The notes: generated from the letters alone by a model not told the origin. A DNA stretch of 64,000 nt from Paenibacillus paeoniae (GCF_003388735.1 NZ_QUBQ01000001.1:496001-560000); one strand, 5' to 3'; shown: positions 37,944 to 47,849, counted from the first letter of the stretch. Program-made: numbers and translations.

Positions 37944-39495
37944 ACCAAACGCCTAGCCATGGAATCCTCGCGATGTCGTAACGGTCAATGATACGCATCC
38001 AGACCATCAGCAGCATATATACAATAATGCTTGCCAGGCAAGCTACGAGGAGACTGAGCCATTCCTTGGAGAGTGGTGAATGATTCATCGTCAACTGAGC
38101 GGCTGCACCCATTACCGTCATGGCGGCACCAACCTTTAAGAAGTCCAGAATGTTCATACGGAACCCGATGGACCGCATGACGCTGATGCCGTGAAGAATG
38201 GTAACCAGCACAATATTGACGCTAATGGCGATTAAAGCGCCATAAATGCCAAACTCCGGCTTGGACGCAAGCTGAACGATGAGCACCAGCTTGACTGCAG
38301 CGCCGATGAATGTATTCATGAGAGCATTGCCTGGTTTGTTCAAAGCTTGCAGTGCTGCTTGCAACGGAGCTTGCAAATAGATGAAGATTCCGGCAATGGA
38401 AAGTAGTTGGAGCATCGGTGCATATTCGGGATGATCGTAGATAAGCCGGCATAGTGGTTCAGCGAACAATCCCATAACGACGACGAACGGCGCTCCCGAT
38501 ACAAGCGCTAAGCGCATGGACTGATGAAGTCTTTTCTGAATTAATGCTTTGTCTCCGCGTGCCGCAGCTTCAGACAGCGAGGGGACAAGAGATACGGCAA
38601 GCGAATACGTTAGAGCAGTAGGAAGAAGGAGAAGCGGGATGATCATACCTTGCAGAGCGCCGTATTGAGCGGTTGCTACACCCGTTACAATACCTGCAGC
38701 CGCCAGGCTTCGAGCGATGAAGATGGATTCAAACAAGTAGGATAATGAACCGACTAGCTTGCTGCCCGTTACAGGGATGGACAGCCCCAGCAGCTTGCGA
38801 AGAATGGGAGGCTGGGGTTGGCTGGATGGAGGAGAGGGCAGCTCGCTTGATGCGGCTGGCTTCTTTTTTTCGCGTACATATTTCCATAGAAGAACAAGCA
38901 GCCCTCCGATTTCTCCTGCGACAACGCCCAGCATCGCGCCGGCCGCTGCCCACTCCAGTCCCATAGGCAGGAACAAGTAGGCCAAAAACAACGAACCGAT
39001 AATACGGACAACTGTCTCTGCAAGCTGGGATATGGCGCTTGGTATCATGTTCTGCTTGCCTTGGAAATATCCCCGGAAGACGGAGGATACACCAACAATA
39101 AGAAGCATAGGCGTCATCATAAGGAAGGCGCGATAAACCCTTGTATCGGGAAGAATATATCGGATAATAAGGGGAGCAAATAAAAGCATCCCGATGGTAA
39201 GCACAACCGCGATGGACACCGTAAAAATCATGGCAGTTCGTAATATATGCTTGACGCGTTTCGTATCGCCCAGCGATTCAGCTTCTGCGATCCACTTGGC
39301 AATGGCCAGGGGGATGCCCCCCGTTATGAGCGTAAGCATGACGATCAGGAACGGGTAGGCAAGCTGATACAGACCGACGCCCTCGGCACCAATAATTCGG
39401 GGCAAGGCAATTCTCGGCACGAAGCCGAGCAAGCGGTTCACGATGCCTGCGGCGAGCAGAATCATCGCTCCCTTGATAAACGATTGCTTTGTCAT
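37936..39495 (-). CDS. spoVB: Stage V sporulation protein B, MOP-superfamily flippase
   Basis: Polytopic flippase-like protein needed for spore cortex synthesis. The 520-residue protein has about 14 membrane helices and begins KQSFIKGAMILLAAGIVNRLLGFV, followed by RIIGAEGVGLYQLAYP, typical of SpoVB and its paralogues (YtgP, YkvU). ATG at 39495 is preferred over an upstream in-frame TTG at 39519 because an agagaagagg site lies ahead of it. Position between yrbG and comN matches B. subtilis spoVB, which supports this paralogue. Confidence 0.9.
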   Translation of the reverse strand: MTKQSFIKGAMILLAAGIVNRLLGFVPRIALPRIIGAEGVGLYQLAYPFLIVMLTLITGGIPLAIAKWIAEAESLGDTKRVKHILRTAMIFTVSIAVVLTIGMLLFAPLIIRYILPDTRVYRAFLMMTPMLLIVGVSSVFRGYFQGKQNMIPSAISQLAETVVRIIGSLFLAYLFLPMGLEWAAAGAMLGVVAGEIGGLLVLLWKYVREKKKPAASSELPSPPSSQPQPPILRKLLGLSIPVTGSKLVGSLSYLFESIFIARSLAAAGIVTGVATAQYGALQGMIIPLLLLPTALTYSLAVSLVPSLSEAAARGDKALIQKRLHQSMRLALVSGAPFVVVMGLFAEPLCRLIYDHPEYAPMLQLLSIAGIFIYLQAPLQAALQALNKPGNALMNTFIGAAVKLVLIVQLASKPEFGIYGALIAISVNIVLVTILHGISVMRSIGFRMNILDFLKVGAAMTVMGAAAQLTMNHSPLSKEWLSLLVACLASIIVYMLLMVWMRIIDRYDIARIPWLGVWFK

Positions 39496-39692
39496 AGTGG
39501 GAGACCTCTTCTCTTTCAAGGTAACGGTAATGCCTCTTCGTGCGCTAGCGCACTTGCATGTACTATCACCTTATGCGCGGCATGTCCTCTTCCATGTCAG
39601 TCCATTTGGCCCATCTTCCTTCCATCGGCAGGAGAACGACAGGCATGATCGAATATATACAAGGAACAGCAACGTGAAAAAGGAGGTGCAGC

Positions 39693-39932
39693 ATGGCAGA
39701 CGAGGAATTGGACTTCATAATTGAGGAGCTATGTCGCAGCAAAGCGGAGGAATTCCGGCTGCTCGGCTACGAGCATGTCGAAGGCAAGGAAGTTTGGGAC
39801 TGCGTAAGCGCCAAATATGCGAAGACAGGGCAGCCGGAGCTGCATCAGCTGGTCAACGATATTTTGTCGCTCAAAGTCACGCAATTTATGAATTTCATGA
39901 CGCTTAGCGCTTTCAAAGGCAACCCGTTCTAA
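39693..39932 (+). CDS. comN: ComN-type post-transcriptional regulator
   Basis: A 79-residue, mostly helical protein (EELDFIIEELCRSKAEEFRLLGY, GKEVWDCVSAKY, then SLKVTQFMNFMTLSA). In B. subtilis ComN affects comE mRNA and binds DivIVA. Identity rests on size, pattern and position just before secDF. An aaaggaggtg site precedes the ATG. Confidence 0.87.
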   Translation: MADEELDFIIEELCRSKAEEFRLLGYEHVEGKEVWDCVSAKYAKTGQPELHQLVNDILSLKVTQFMNFMTLSAFKGNPF

Positions 39933-39951
39933 CGCGGGGCCTTTTCTTTTT

Positions 39952-39980
39952 TTGACTCGTTTTTGCCGCATCTGTATAAT
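39952..39980 (+). promoter_or_regulatory. Promoter of secD-secF
   Basis: TTGACT and TATAAT separated by exactly 17 bases, the best sigma-A match in the window, about 35 bases before secD. Confidence 0.7.
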
Positions 39981-40014
39981 GGGACTATTGAGATCATAAG
40001 GGGGATTCAGACGT

Positions 40015-41253
40015 ATGTTCGGGAAGAGAATAATTGCCTTCCTTGCAATCGTGGTCGTCGGTTTTGCGGCGATGGCTGCAACGACTCCGTGGGTTATGGA
40101 TGGCGTCAAGCTAGGCCTTGATTTGAAAGGCGGCTACGAGGTTTTGTATGAAGCAGTTCCGTTTGAAGGCGGCTCGGATGTGACGCCAGAGACGTTGAAG
40201 AAAACGGCGAAAAGCTTGCAGGATCGGATTGACGCATCCGGATTGGTAGAGCCGGAAATTACGACGGAGGGCAAAAACCGCATTCGCGTAAAGCTCCCTG
40301 GCATCAACAGCGAAGATGACGCAGTACTTCAAATGTTGTCCAAGCCTATCAATCTGACGTTCCGTGCGCCTGATGGTACCATTATGCTTAATGGTACGGA
40401 TTTCGTAGAAAATGCTGCGGGACTACAATTTGATACTTTAAATCGACCAGTTGTTACGATTGAACTAAAAGATGCAAAGAAATTTGAGAATGTAACAAGC
40501 CAATTGGTAGGGAAGACCATGTCCATTTACTTGGACGAAGAAGAGATTTCCAGCCCCCTTGTTAAAAATGTAATAGCGAGTAAAAACGCTAGTATTGAGA
40601 TGAATAATGGCAGCACTGAAGAGGCGAGAGAACTTCGTGACCTGATCAACATGGGTTCCTTGCCGCTTAAGCTTGAAGCTAAATATACGCAAAGCGTAGG
40701 CGCAAAGCTCGGTATGGAATCTCTTAAAGATACCGTAACGGCCGGCGTCATTGGCTCTTTGATTGTACTTGTGTTTATGGTTGTTATTTTCCGAGTGCCT
40801 GGTTTTGTTGCGGCGATCACTATTATTACGTACGCATGGCTGCTTCTGCTCGTACAGAATTTGATGAACGCGACGCTGACACTCCCTGGTATAGCGGCAT
40901 TCGTACTCGGCGTTGGTATGGCCGTCGATGCCAATATCATAACGGCCGAGAGAATCAAAGAAGAAATTCGCAGCGGCAAGAGCATGCTGTCTTCACTTAA
41001 GACAGGTTCCAAGAACTCTTTCCGTACCATTATGGATGCTAATATTACGAGCATTATTGCCAGTGTCGTCCTTTATTACATTGGTGATGGTGCGATTAAA
41101 GGCTTTGCTTTGACGATGATTTTCAGTATTTTGGTGAGTATCATCACGAATATTTTCCTTGCTCGTTTCCTGCTGACGCTTCTCGTTCGGAGCAATAAGT
41201 TCATGAAGCCGGGCTACTATGGCGTGAAGGAGAGTGAAATTCGTGAACTTTGA
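40015..41253 (+). CDS. secD: Protein translocase subunit SecD
   Basis: RND-type membrane subunit that uses proton motive force to aid late export. The 412-residue protein has a first helix (about 5-25), the GLDLKGGYEVLYEA motif, a P1 domain (about 40-230) and five clustered C-terminal helices with GVGMAVDANIITAERIKEE. It is shorter than proteobacterial SecD, as expected in Firmicutes. SecF is a separate gene here, whereas B. subtilis has a fused SecDF. It overlaps secF by a few bases. Confidence 0.95.
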   Translation: MFGKRIIAFLAIVVVGFAAMAATTPWVMDGVKLGLDLKGGYEVLYEAVPFEGGSDVTPETLKKTAKSLQDRIDASGLVEPEITTEGKNRIRVKLPGINSEDDAVLQMLSKPINLTFRAPDGTIMLNGTDFVENAAGLQFDTLNRPVVTIELKDAKKFENVTSQLVGKTMSIYLDEEEISSPLVKNVIASKNASIEMNNGSTEEARELRDLINMGSLPLKLEAKYTQSVGAKLGMESLKDTVTAGVIGSLIVLVFMVVIFRVPGFVAAITIITYAWLLLLVQNLMNATLTLPGIAAFVLGVGMAVDANIITAERIKEEIRSGKSMLSSLKTGSKNSFRTIMDANITSIIASVVLYYIGDGAIKGFALTMIFSILVSIITNIFLARFLLTLLVRSNKFMKPGYYGVKESEIREL

Positions 41254-42163
41254 GACGAAAATTCGCTATGATGTCGTGAAAAATCGAAATAAATTTTTAG
41301 GTGCTTCACTGGTTTTGACTATAATCGGCATTTTGTCGCTCGTGTTCTTTCAATTGAATCTGGGTATTGATTTTAAAGCAGGTTCAAATATGGACGTAGC
41401 TACAACAAAAGCCGTAACTCAGCAAGAGGTCAATGAGGTGTTGACATCATTAGGATATGACGAATTGTCCCCTACAATTGGCGGACAAAACAATGATCGG
41501 ATTTCGATTCGCTTCAATGACGTTCTTGATACAACAGAATCGAATAAAGTCTCTGCTGCTTTCAAGGAAAAGTTCGGCCAAGATATTGATACGGAAGTTA
41601 ACGTTGTCTCGCCGGACATCGCTCGCGAGCTTGGCATTAAGACAATCTGGGCGATCTTGATTGCGAGCTTAGGTATTATGCTTTATGTCATGATTCGCTT
41701 TGAGTGGCGTTTCGCGCTTGCTGCGAATATTTCTATTTTATATGACAGCTTTATTGTTGTTGCGGCCTTCTCGATCCTCCGCTTTGAGGTAGATCTGCCG
41801 TTTATCGCAGCCGTACTGACAACACTGGGGTATTCGATTAACGATAAAATTGTTATTTTTGACCGTATTCGCGAGAATATGAGGTTTGCGTCGATTAAAA
41901 ACGAAGAGGATCTTGCTGAAATCGTTAATGCAAGTATTTGGCAAACGATGGCGCGTAACTTGTATACGGTATTGACGGTTGTTATCGTGACCGTGTGTAT
42001 CTTTATTTGGGGCAGCGCATCGATCAAGATGTTCTCCTTCGCGCTATTGATTGGTCTTGTCAGCGGCGCCTACTCTACGATTTTCGTAGCGAGCCCGCTT
42101 TGGTTCCTGTTCAAGCGCAATCAGAAGCAAAAACCAAAAGTTGCTGTAAAACCTACTCCTTAA
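41243..42163 (+). CDS. secF: Protein translocase subunit SecF
   Basis: Partner of SecD. The 306-residue protein has a first helix (about 15-35), GIDFKAGSNMDV, and a C-terminal block of five helices with LGYSINDKIVIFDRIREN. The GTG at 41243 sits 10 bases from an aaggag site; a GTG at 41234 would add three residues but directly abuts that site. Translation begins within secD, which suggests coupling. Confidence 0.95.
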   Translation: MNFETKIRYDVVKNRNKFLGASLVLTIIGILSLVFFQLNLGIDFKAGSNMDVATTKAVTQQEVNEVLTSLGYDELSPTIGGQNNDRISIRFNDVLDTTESNKVSAAFKEKFGQDIDTEVNVVSPDIARELGIKTIWAILIASLGIMLYVMIRFEWRFALAANISILYDSFIVVAAFSILRFEVDLPFIAAVLTTLGYSINDKIVIFDRIRENMRFASIKNEEDLAEIVNASIWQTMARNLYTVLTVVIVTVCIFIWGSASIKMFSFALLIGLVSGAYSTIFVASPLWFLFKRNQKQKPKVAVKPTP

Positions 42164-42210
42164 TTAGGACATCAAAATAAGAATTGCGAGCGGAGTATGC
42201 CTGCTTCTGA

Positions 42211-42330
42211 CAATGCTTACGAAGTCGGGTTTTGCTCCGCAAAACCTAAGCCAATGCTTACGAAGTCAGGTTTTGCTCCGCAAAACCTAAGCTAATGCTT
42301 ACGAAGTCAGGTTTTGCTCCGCAAAACCTT
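42211..42330. repeat. Three tandem copies of a 41-base hairpin repeat
   Basis: Units start at 42211, 42252 and 42293. Each has caatgcttacgaagtc followed by a perfect hairpin AGGTTTTGC-tcc-GCAAAACCT (the first arm is GGG in unit one). The copies differ at only a few bases. The last hairpin ends just before the ribosome site of the next gene (aggagg). Confidence 0.92.
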
Positions 42331-42343
42331 TCAGGAGGTTCAA

Positions 42344-42760
42344 ATGTCAACCAGACCGCGAGATGGGAAGAAGGCAACCCGGGGCAGAACTCGTATATGG
42401 GATAACGTGCTGGACGTTCTGTTTCGGGGTGCTCGAAGGAATCAAAGGGATTCGGATCGAAATGAAAATGCGGATGAATTGATGCAAGTGGTGCAGCGCG
42501 TGGAAGGTGTTGTAACCGTGCAGTCCATACGCGCAAGAGAACACGGTCACTACGTTGTGGCTGAGATCGTCATTAGCGTCAATCCCCGCATTACGGTGTT
42601 GGAAGGCCAGGAAATTGCCAAGCGGGTTCGTATGCTGCTTATGCACCGGTTCCATCATCTGACGGATGTGTCCATTTATGTTGAACCGTACGATCCCGGT
42701 TATCCGTACAAATCCAATCATGATCCAAATCAGGAGCAGATGCCGACACTGCTGCAATAG
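42344..42760 (+). CDS. Stand-alone CDF-type cation transporter dimerisation domain
   Basis: A 138-residue soluble protein whose residues about 44-120 match the C-terminal domain of cation diffusion facilitators. The match runs ADELMQVVQRVEGVVTVQSI, then RAREHGHYVVAEIVISVNP, ITVLEGQEIAKRV and a final SIYVEP. The six-helix membrane domain that normally precedes it is absent; the space up to secF holds only repeats. Two positions that are usually metal-binding His (EAHEIA and HVEP in the family) are Gln and Tyr here. It has its own aggaggtt site and ATG. It may regulate or dimerise with a full transporter elsewhere, or be a relic kept by chance. The N-terminal 40 residues are basic. Confidence 0.75.
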   Translation: MSTRPRDGKKATRGRTRIWDNVLDVLFRGARRNQRDSDRNENADELMQVVQRVEGVVTVQSIRAREHGHYVVAEIVISVNPRITVLEGQEIAKRVRMLLMHRFHHLTDVSIYVEPYDPGYPYKSNHDPNQEQMPTLLQ

Positions 42761-42794
42761 TTATTATCGGACAGCAGGAAGGAGTGAGAACCTG

Positions 42795-44810
42795 ATGATT
42801 CATAGAAAGACACGCTGGGCTCTTGCGGAATGGGAAGAGTCGGGGGAAGGTGCAGCCGAGAAGTTGAGCAAGGGGCTGAGCCTTCCTCCTCTTGTTGCCC
42901 GCTTGCTCGTGCAACGGGGGTACCGCGATGAGGAAAGCGCTCGAACGTTCCTTTATGGAGACGAGAGCGGGCTGCATGACCCGTATTTGTTAAGCGGTAT
43001 GAAAGAAGCGGTAGAACGGATTCGGCTAGCGGGAGTGCGTCAAGAGAAAATCCGTATTTATGGTGATTATGATGCCGACGGTGTATCCAGCACATCGCTG
43101 CTCGTTCATGTATTTCGTTCTATGGGACTGAATTTCGACTATTACATCCCTCATCGCGCTTTGGAAGGGTATGGGTTGAATGAAAAAGCCATTGCTCTTG
43201 CCGCAAGTGAAGGTGTTACGTTAATCGTAACGGTAGATACAGGTATTAGCGCATATGATGAAATTGAATACGCCAAAACGCATGGCATTGATGTTGTAAT
43301 TACCGATCATCACGAGCCGCCGGATCGCTTGCCGCAAGCTTCTGCTGTGGTTAATCCGAAGCAAGGTCATTGCTCCTATCCGTTCAAAGGGCTTGCAGGT
43401 GTTGGAGTTGCCTTCAAGCTTGCTACTGCTTTGATGGAGAGGCCGCCGCTGGAGTGGGCGGATATTGTCAGTTTGGGTACGATAGCCGATCTGATGCCAC
43501 TGGTGGACGAAAATCGAATTTTGGTACGGTATGGACTCCAGCGGATGCGAAAGGAGCCCGGAATGGGGTTCCGAGCCTTGGCGGAAGCGACCGGCATTGA
43601 ATTGCCGACTATTGTCTCCACCGGCATCGCATTCGGGATGGCGCCGCGCATCAATGCTGCGGGTAGACTGGATCATGCAAAACGTGCCGTAGAGCTGCTG
43701 ACAACCCCCGAATACGATGAGGCGATTCTAATTGCGATTCAACTGGATACGCTGAACAAGGAGCGTCAGCGAATCGTTGAAACGATCGTGAAGGAAGCGG
43801 AGGAGCAGTGGCTCACGAAGCGCCTTGCCTCAGAGGATCAGGGTATTGATCCTCCTTCGGTTATCGTATTAAGCGGAGAGGGCTGGAATGTGGGTGTGAT
43901 CGGTATTGTCGCCTCCAAGCTGCTGGAAAGGCATTATCGACCCGTCATTATTTTAGGCATCGATGCAGAGACAGGAAAGTGCAAAGGCTCGGCGCGATCC
44001 ATCGAAGGCTTCGATCTGCACGCCGCTCTGACGGAATGCGAAGCGTTAATGGACCACTACGGCGGCCATCAAGCGGCGGCTGGCATGACCCTGCATCGGG
44101 ATCATTTGGAGTCCTTGGAGCAGCGGATGTCTCAATTAGCCAAGCAATGGCTTACTGGGGAGGACTGGATCCCGAAGACGCATGTCGATATAGAGTGCGG
44201 ACTTGAGGATGCAACGCTCGATACGATTACTCAGTTGTCCCTTCTGGAGCCGTTCGGTATCGGCAATCGGTCTCCGCGCATCCTATTCCAAAGTATTCAG
44301 CTTGCTGATCGCAGGGCGATTGGGAAGGAGTCCAAACATCTTAAGCTGTCGCTGGGCGGCGGCCGCAAGCTGCTGGATGCCATCGGCTTTGGCATGGGTG
44401 AGATGGCTTCCTCCATGCCGGCAGGGAGCAGGCTGGACATTGTTGGCGAGCTGTCGATCAACGAGTGGAACAATCAGCGCAAGCCACAGTTGCAATTGCA
44501 TGACTTGCATTATATGCCAACGCCGCTGTCGAGTTTTCCAAGCAGAGAGCAATTTGGCCAGGTGTATCAGTGGCTTCGCGGGGTGAAGAGAGCTCCGGAG
44601 CAAGGACTTACCATGCGAATTGCGGGTCAGGTCAGCTTGACTGTGGAAGCCGTTCAGCTTATGCTTGACGTATTCGAGGAATTGAAGTTTATCGGACGCC
44701 ATGATGGCGCTTACGTTGCAGCAACAGCGCCGGAGAAGCGAGAGCTCGCGTCTTCGGAGCGTTATCGTGCCGCGAAGGAGCAGCATGACCGTCTTCATGA
44801 TCTCGCATAA
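42795..44810 (+). CDS. recJ: Single-stranded-DNA exonuclease RecJ
   Basis: 5'-3' exonuclease for recombination and repair. The 671-residue protein has the DHH phosphoesterase motifs IYGDYDADGVSST (residues 88-100), TVDTG and ITDHHEPPD, the DHHA1 motif GGHQAAAGM and an OB-fold region. It is about 110 residues shorter than the B. subtilis enzyme (786); the missing part is a linker between the OB fold and the C-terminal domain, which still shows FPSREQFGQVYQWL. ATG 42795 follows a ggaaggagtg site. Confidence 0.94.
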   Translation: MIHRKTRWALAEWEESGEGAAEKLSKGLSLPPLVARLLVQRGYRDEESARTFLYGDESGLHDPYLLSGMKEAVERIRLAGVRQEKIRIYGDYDADGVSSTSLLVHVFRSMGLNFDYYIPHRALEGYGLNEKAIALAASEGVTLIVTVDTGISAYDEIEYAKTHGIDVVITDHHEPPDRLPQASAVVNPKQGHCSYPFKGLAGVGVAFKLATALMERPPLEWADIVSLGTIADLMPLVDENRILVRYGLQRMRKEPGMGFRALAEATGIELPTIVSTGIAFGMAPRINAAGRLDHAKRAVELLTTPEYDEAILIAIQLDTLNKERQRIVETIVKEAEEQWLTKRLASEDQGIDPPSVIVLSGEGWNVGVIGIVASKLLERHYRPVIILGIDAETGKCKGSARSIEGFDLHAALTECEALMDHYGGHQAAAGMTLHRDHLESLEQRMSQLAKQWLTGEDWIPKTHVDIECGLEDATLDTITQLSLLEPFGIGNRSPRILFQSIQLADRRAIGKESKHLKLSLGGGRKLLDAIGFGMGEMASSMPAGSRLDIVGELSINEWNNQRKPQLQLHDLHYMPTPLSSFPSREQFGQVYQWLRGVKRAPEQGLTMRIAGQVSLTVEAVQLMLDVFEELKFIGRHDGAYVAATAPEKRELASSERYRAAKEQHDRLHDLA

Positions 44811-44856
44811 AACATATCCAATTAAACAAGTGTGTAGAAGAAAGGGTTGACCATTC

Positions 44857-45387
44857 GTGTCGAAGGCATCATACAATTTCAAGGATTACATTCGAGTCAT
44901 TCCGGATTTCCCGCAACCGGGCATCCGCTTTAAAGATATTACGACGCTGCTGAAGGATGGAGCAGCTTACCGTGCTGTTATCGAAGAGATGCGCGCTGCG
45001 GTTGAGCACTTGAAAATCGACGTTATTGCTGGACCAGAAGCACGCGGCTTCGTCGTAGGCGCTCCGCTTGCGCTGGCTCTAGGCGTTGGATTTGCACCAA
45101 TCCGCAAGAGCGGCAAGCTGCCGGGCGAAACGATTACAGCAAGCTATGATCTAGAGTACGGCAAGGATGAACTTGCGATGCATAAAGATGCCATTTCCCC
45201 TGGTCAACGCGTCCTTATTGCGGACGACTTGCTGGCTACTGGCGGCACAATTGCGACGTCGATGAATCTGATTCGTCAGCTTGGCGGAGAAGTGGTAGGC
45301 GCTGCCTTCCTGATCGAGCTTGCTTACTTGACTGGCCGTGAGAAGCTGGACGGCGTTGAAGTCTTCTCTCTGATGACTTACGAATAA
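44857..45387 (+). CDS. apt: Adenine phosphoribosyltransferase
   Basis: Purine salvage: adenine plus PRPP gives AMP. The 176-residue enzyme has DFPQPGIRFKDITTLL, the GPEARGFVVGAPLALALGVGF region and the PRPP loop VLIADDLLATGGT (119-131). GTG start. Located between recJ and relA, as in B. subtilis. Confidence 0.97.
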   Translation: MSKASYNFKDYIRVIPDFPQPGIRFKDITTLLKDGAAYRAVIEEMRAAVEHLKIDVIAGPEARGFVVGAPLALALGVGFAPIRKSGKLPGETITASYDLEYGKDELAMHKDAISPGQRVLIADDLLATGGTIATSMNLIRQLGGEVVGAAFLIELAYLTGREKLDGVEVFSLMTYE

Positions 45388-45426
45388 AACATCTGTCATG
45401 CAGCCGCAAGAGCAGGCTGATGGATG

Positions 45427-45477
45427 CGCCCCGACGTGGACTCGTCTTCGGACGATTCGCCAATCGGGGCGTTTTTT
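45427..45477 (+). terminator. Terminator after apt
   Basis: Arms CGCCCCGA and TCGGGGCG with an inner hairpin (ctcgtcttcggacga), then TTTTTT. Confidence 0.88.
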
Positions 45478-45508
45478 CCTATAGGGTGATCGTACACGTC
45501 ACGTCAGG

Positions 45509-45528
45509 CGGCGAAAGACGCCGTTTTT
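45509..45528 (+). terminator. Second small terminator before relA
   Basis: CGGCG-aaaga-CGCCG followed by TTTTT. It lies just upstream of the relA promoter and probably backs up the first. Confidence 0.6.
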
Positions 45529-45541
45529 CTTCCGCAGGAAG

Positions 45542-45571
45542 TTGACGTAACCGCTCACTTAAAGGCATAAT
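45542..45571 (+). promoter_or_regulatory. Candidate promoter of relA
   Basis: TTGACG and CATAAT (each 5 of 6) separated by 18 bases, about 85 bases before the relA start. Confidence 0.55.
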
Positions 45572-45655
45572 ATTAGAAAACTCGGATCGTGCCGCAGCGG
45601 CATATCTTATGAGAATACGATGGCGTTAACCCGTACGCTTGGAAAGGGACGTTTC

Positions 45656-47836
45656 ATGGGCATAGAGCAGTTACTTGAGAAGGCATCCGTCTATATGAAA
45701 GAGCAGGATCTCATACGCATCAAGGAAGCCTATGATTTCGCAGAGCAAGCCCATCATGGACAAGTGCGGAAATCAGGAGAGCCGTATATTTTGCATCCTG
45801 TTACAGTTGCCGACATTTTGGTGGATATGGGCATGGACGTGCTGTCGATTATCGCAGCGCTGCTTCATGATGTCGTGGAAGATACGACCGTGGATTTGGG
45901 GACTGTCCGCGCGAAATTTGGCGAAACCTGTGCCATGCTAGTGGACGGACTGACCAAGCTCGAGAAGATCAGGTTTCAATCCAAGGAAGAACAGCAAAAC
46001 GAGAATTACCGCAAAATGTTTGTCGCGATGGCGCAGGATATTCGTGTCATACTGATCAAACTGGCGGATCGTCTTCATAATATGCGTACGTTGAAATACC
46101 AGTCGGAGGAGTCACAGCGTAGAATCGCTTATGAGACACTGGAGATATTTTGCCCGATTGCGCATAGGCTTGGCATCTCTGCGATCAAATGGGAGATGGA
46201 GGATATTGCCCTCCGTTATTTGAATCCGCAGCAATATTACCGTATTGCCAATCTGATGAAGAAGAAGCGTGCGGAGCGGGAGCAGTTCATTGACGATGTC
46301 ATTACCCGAATTCGCGAGAAGCTGGAGGAGATGGGGATTGAAGGCGATATCTCCGGAAGGCCGAAGCATCTGTATAGCATTTATAAAAAAATGACGGCTC
46401 GCAATAAGCAGTTTAATGAAATCTATGACCTGCTGGCGATTCGGATTATTGTAGACAATATTAAAGATTGTTATGCGACGCTTGGCATCATCCATACGTT
46501 ATGGAAGCCGATGCCGGGCAGATTCAAGGACTATATCGCTATGCCGAAGGCGAATATGTATCAGTCCCTGCATACGACGGTAGTGGGACCGAACGGCGAA
46601 CCGACTGAAGTACAGATTCGAACATGGGAGATGCACCGCACGTCGGAGTACGGCATCGCTGCCCATTGGGCGTACAAAGAGGGCATGGTCGTGCCCGATG
46701 GCAACTTCGAAGACAAAATGTCGTGGTTCCGTGAAATTCTGGAGCTTCAGAATGAGACCCGGGATGCAGCCGAATTCATGGAGTCGCTTAAAATGGACTT
46801 TTTCGCCGATCTTGTATTTGTCTTTACACCCAGCGGCGAAGTCATCGAGCTGCCGGCGGGATCGGTTCCGCTCGATTTTGCCTATCGGATTCATACAGAA
46901 GTGGGCAACCGGACTATTGGCGCGAAGGTCAACGGCCGTATTGTGCCGCTCGACCATAAGCTGAAAACCGGCGATATTGTCGAGATTTTAACGTCGAAGC
47001 ATTCGTACGGACCAAGCCAGGATTGGGTGAAAATTGCGCAATCCTCGCATGCTCGCAGTAAAATTCGGCAATGGTTCAAGAAGGAGAAGCGCGAGGAGAA
47101 TGTCGCCAAGGGACGCGACCTGCTGGAGCGGGAGCTCAAGCGTCTTGGCCTTGAACCGCCCGCGTGGATGACGGACGAGAAGCTGCAGGAAGCGGCGGGC
47201 AAGTTCTCATTCAATGATATTGAAGATATGATGTCTGCCATTGGTTTTGGCGGCATTACGGCAGCTCAGATTTGCACGAAGCTGACGGAGAAAATGCGCC
47301 GGGAAGCGGAAGAAGCCAATCAGATTGAGCTTACGAACGAGAAGAAGGAAATTAAATCGGCAAACGCCAAAAAAGGCCGCCCGAATCATGGCGTTACGGT
47401 AAAAGGCGTCGATAATTTACTCGTTCGATTTGCTCGCTGCTGCAATCCTGTACCAGGAGATGCAATCGTTGGCTATATTACGCGCGGACGCGGGGTATCC
47501 GTTCATCGCATGGACTGTCTTAACATTCCGTTCGGCATGGATGGAGAAGAGGCGGAGCGTGTTATCGAGGTGGAATGGGAAGAGTCGGTGGAGGCGAATT
47601 ATAGCGTCGACATTGAGATTACCGGACATGATCGCAGAGGTCTCTTGAACGACGTGCTGCATGCAGTATCGGAGAGCAAGACGAATATCTCCGCGGTGAC
47701 GGGACGTTCCGTTAAGAACAAGATGGGGCTTATTCATATGACAGTGCTTATTCGCAACGTCGATCATCTGTCTTCTGTCGTGGAGAAGATCAAGCGCGTG
47801 CAAGATATATATTCGGTGCATCGCATTATGCAATAA
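45656..47836 (+). CDS. relA: Bifunctional (p)ppGpp synthetase/hydrolase RelA (Rel)
   Basis: Controls the stringent response alarmone. The 726-residue protein has the full long-RSH layout. An HD hydrolase domain contains [10 protein letters not shown] with intact His-Asp and Glu-Asp residues. A synthetase domain contains [21 protein letters not shown] and [19 protein letters not shown] domain ([22 protein letters not shown]), a helical and zinc-finger-like region and a C-terminal ACT domain (about 655-725) follow. Both catalytic halves look active. ATG 45656 follows a ggaaaggga site. Confidence 0.97.
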   Translation: MGIEQLLEKASVYMKEQDLIRIKEAYDFAEQAHHGQVRKSGEPYILHPVTVADILVDMGMDVLSIIAALLHDVVEDTTVDLGTVRAKFGETCAMLVDGLTKLEKIRFQSKEEQQNENYRKMFVAMAQDIRVILIKLADRLHNMRTLKYQSEESQRRIAYETLEIFCPIAHRLGISAIKWEMEDIALRYLNPQQYYRIANLMKKKRAEREQFIDDVITRIREKLEEMGIEGDISGRPKHLYSIYKKMTARNKQFNEIYDLLAIRIIVDNIKDCYATLGIIHTLWKPMPGRFKDYIAMPKANMYQSLHTTVVGPNGEPTEVQIRTWEMHRTSEYGIAAHWAYKEGMVVPDGNFEDKMSWFREILELQNETRDAAEFMESLKMDFFADLVFVFTPSGEVIELPAGSVPLDFAYRIHTEVGNRTIGAKVNGRIVPLDHKLKTGDIVEILTSKHSYGPSQDWVKIAQSSHARSKIRQWFKKEKREENVAKGRDLLERELKRLGLEPPAWMTDEKLQEAAGKFSFNDIEDMMSAIGFGGITAAQICTKLTEKMRREAEEANQIELTNEKKEIKSANAKKGRPNHGVTVKGVDNLLVRFARCCNPVPGDAIVGYITRGRGVSVHRMDCLNIPFGMDGEEAERVIEVEWEESVEANYSVDIEITGHDRRGLLNDVLHAVSESKTNISAVTGRSVKNKMGLIHMTVLIRNVDHLSSVVEKIKRVQDIYSVHRIMQ

Positions 47837-47849
47837 AGGAGATTACTCA

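Noticed and set aside
39247..39648. Plus-strand ORF of 133 codons opposite spoVB
   Set aside because: Antisense shadow; spoVB on the minus strand accounts for the region.
42164..42343. Degenerate membrane domain of a CDF transporter upstream of the orphan domain
   Set aside because: The 180-base gap is filled by the 41-base repeats and secF trailer; no trace of transmembrane coding sequence was found.
42666..42794. N-terminal extension of recJ into the upstream gene
   Set aside because: The extension overlaps the end of the CDF-domain gene; a strong ribosome site directly precedes the ATG at 42795.
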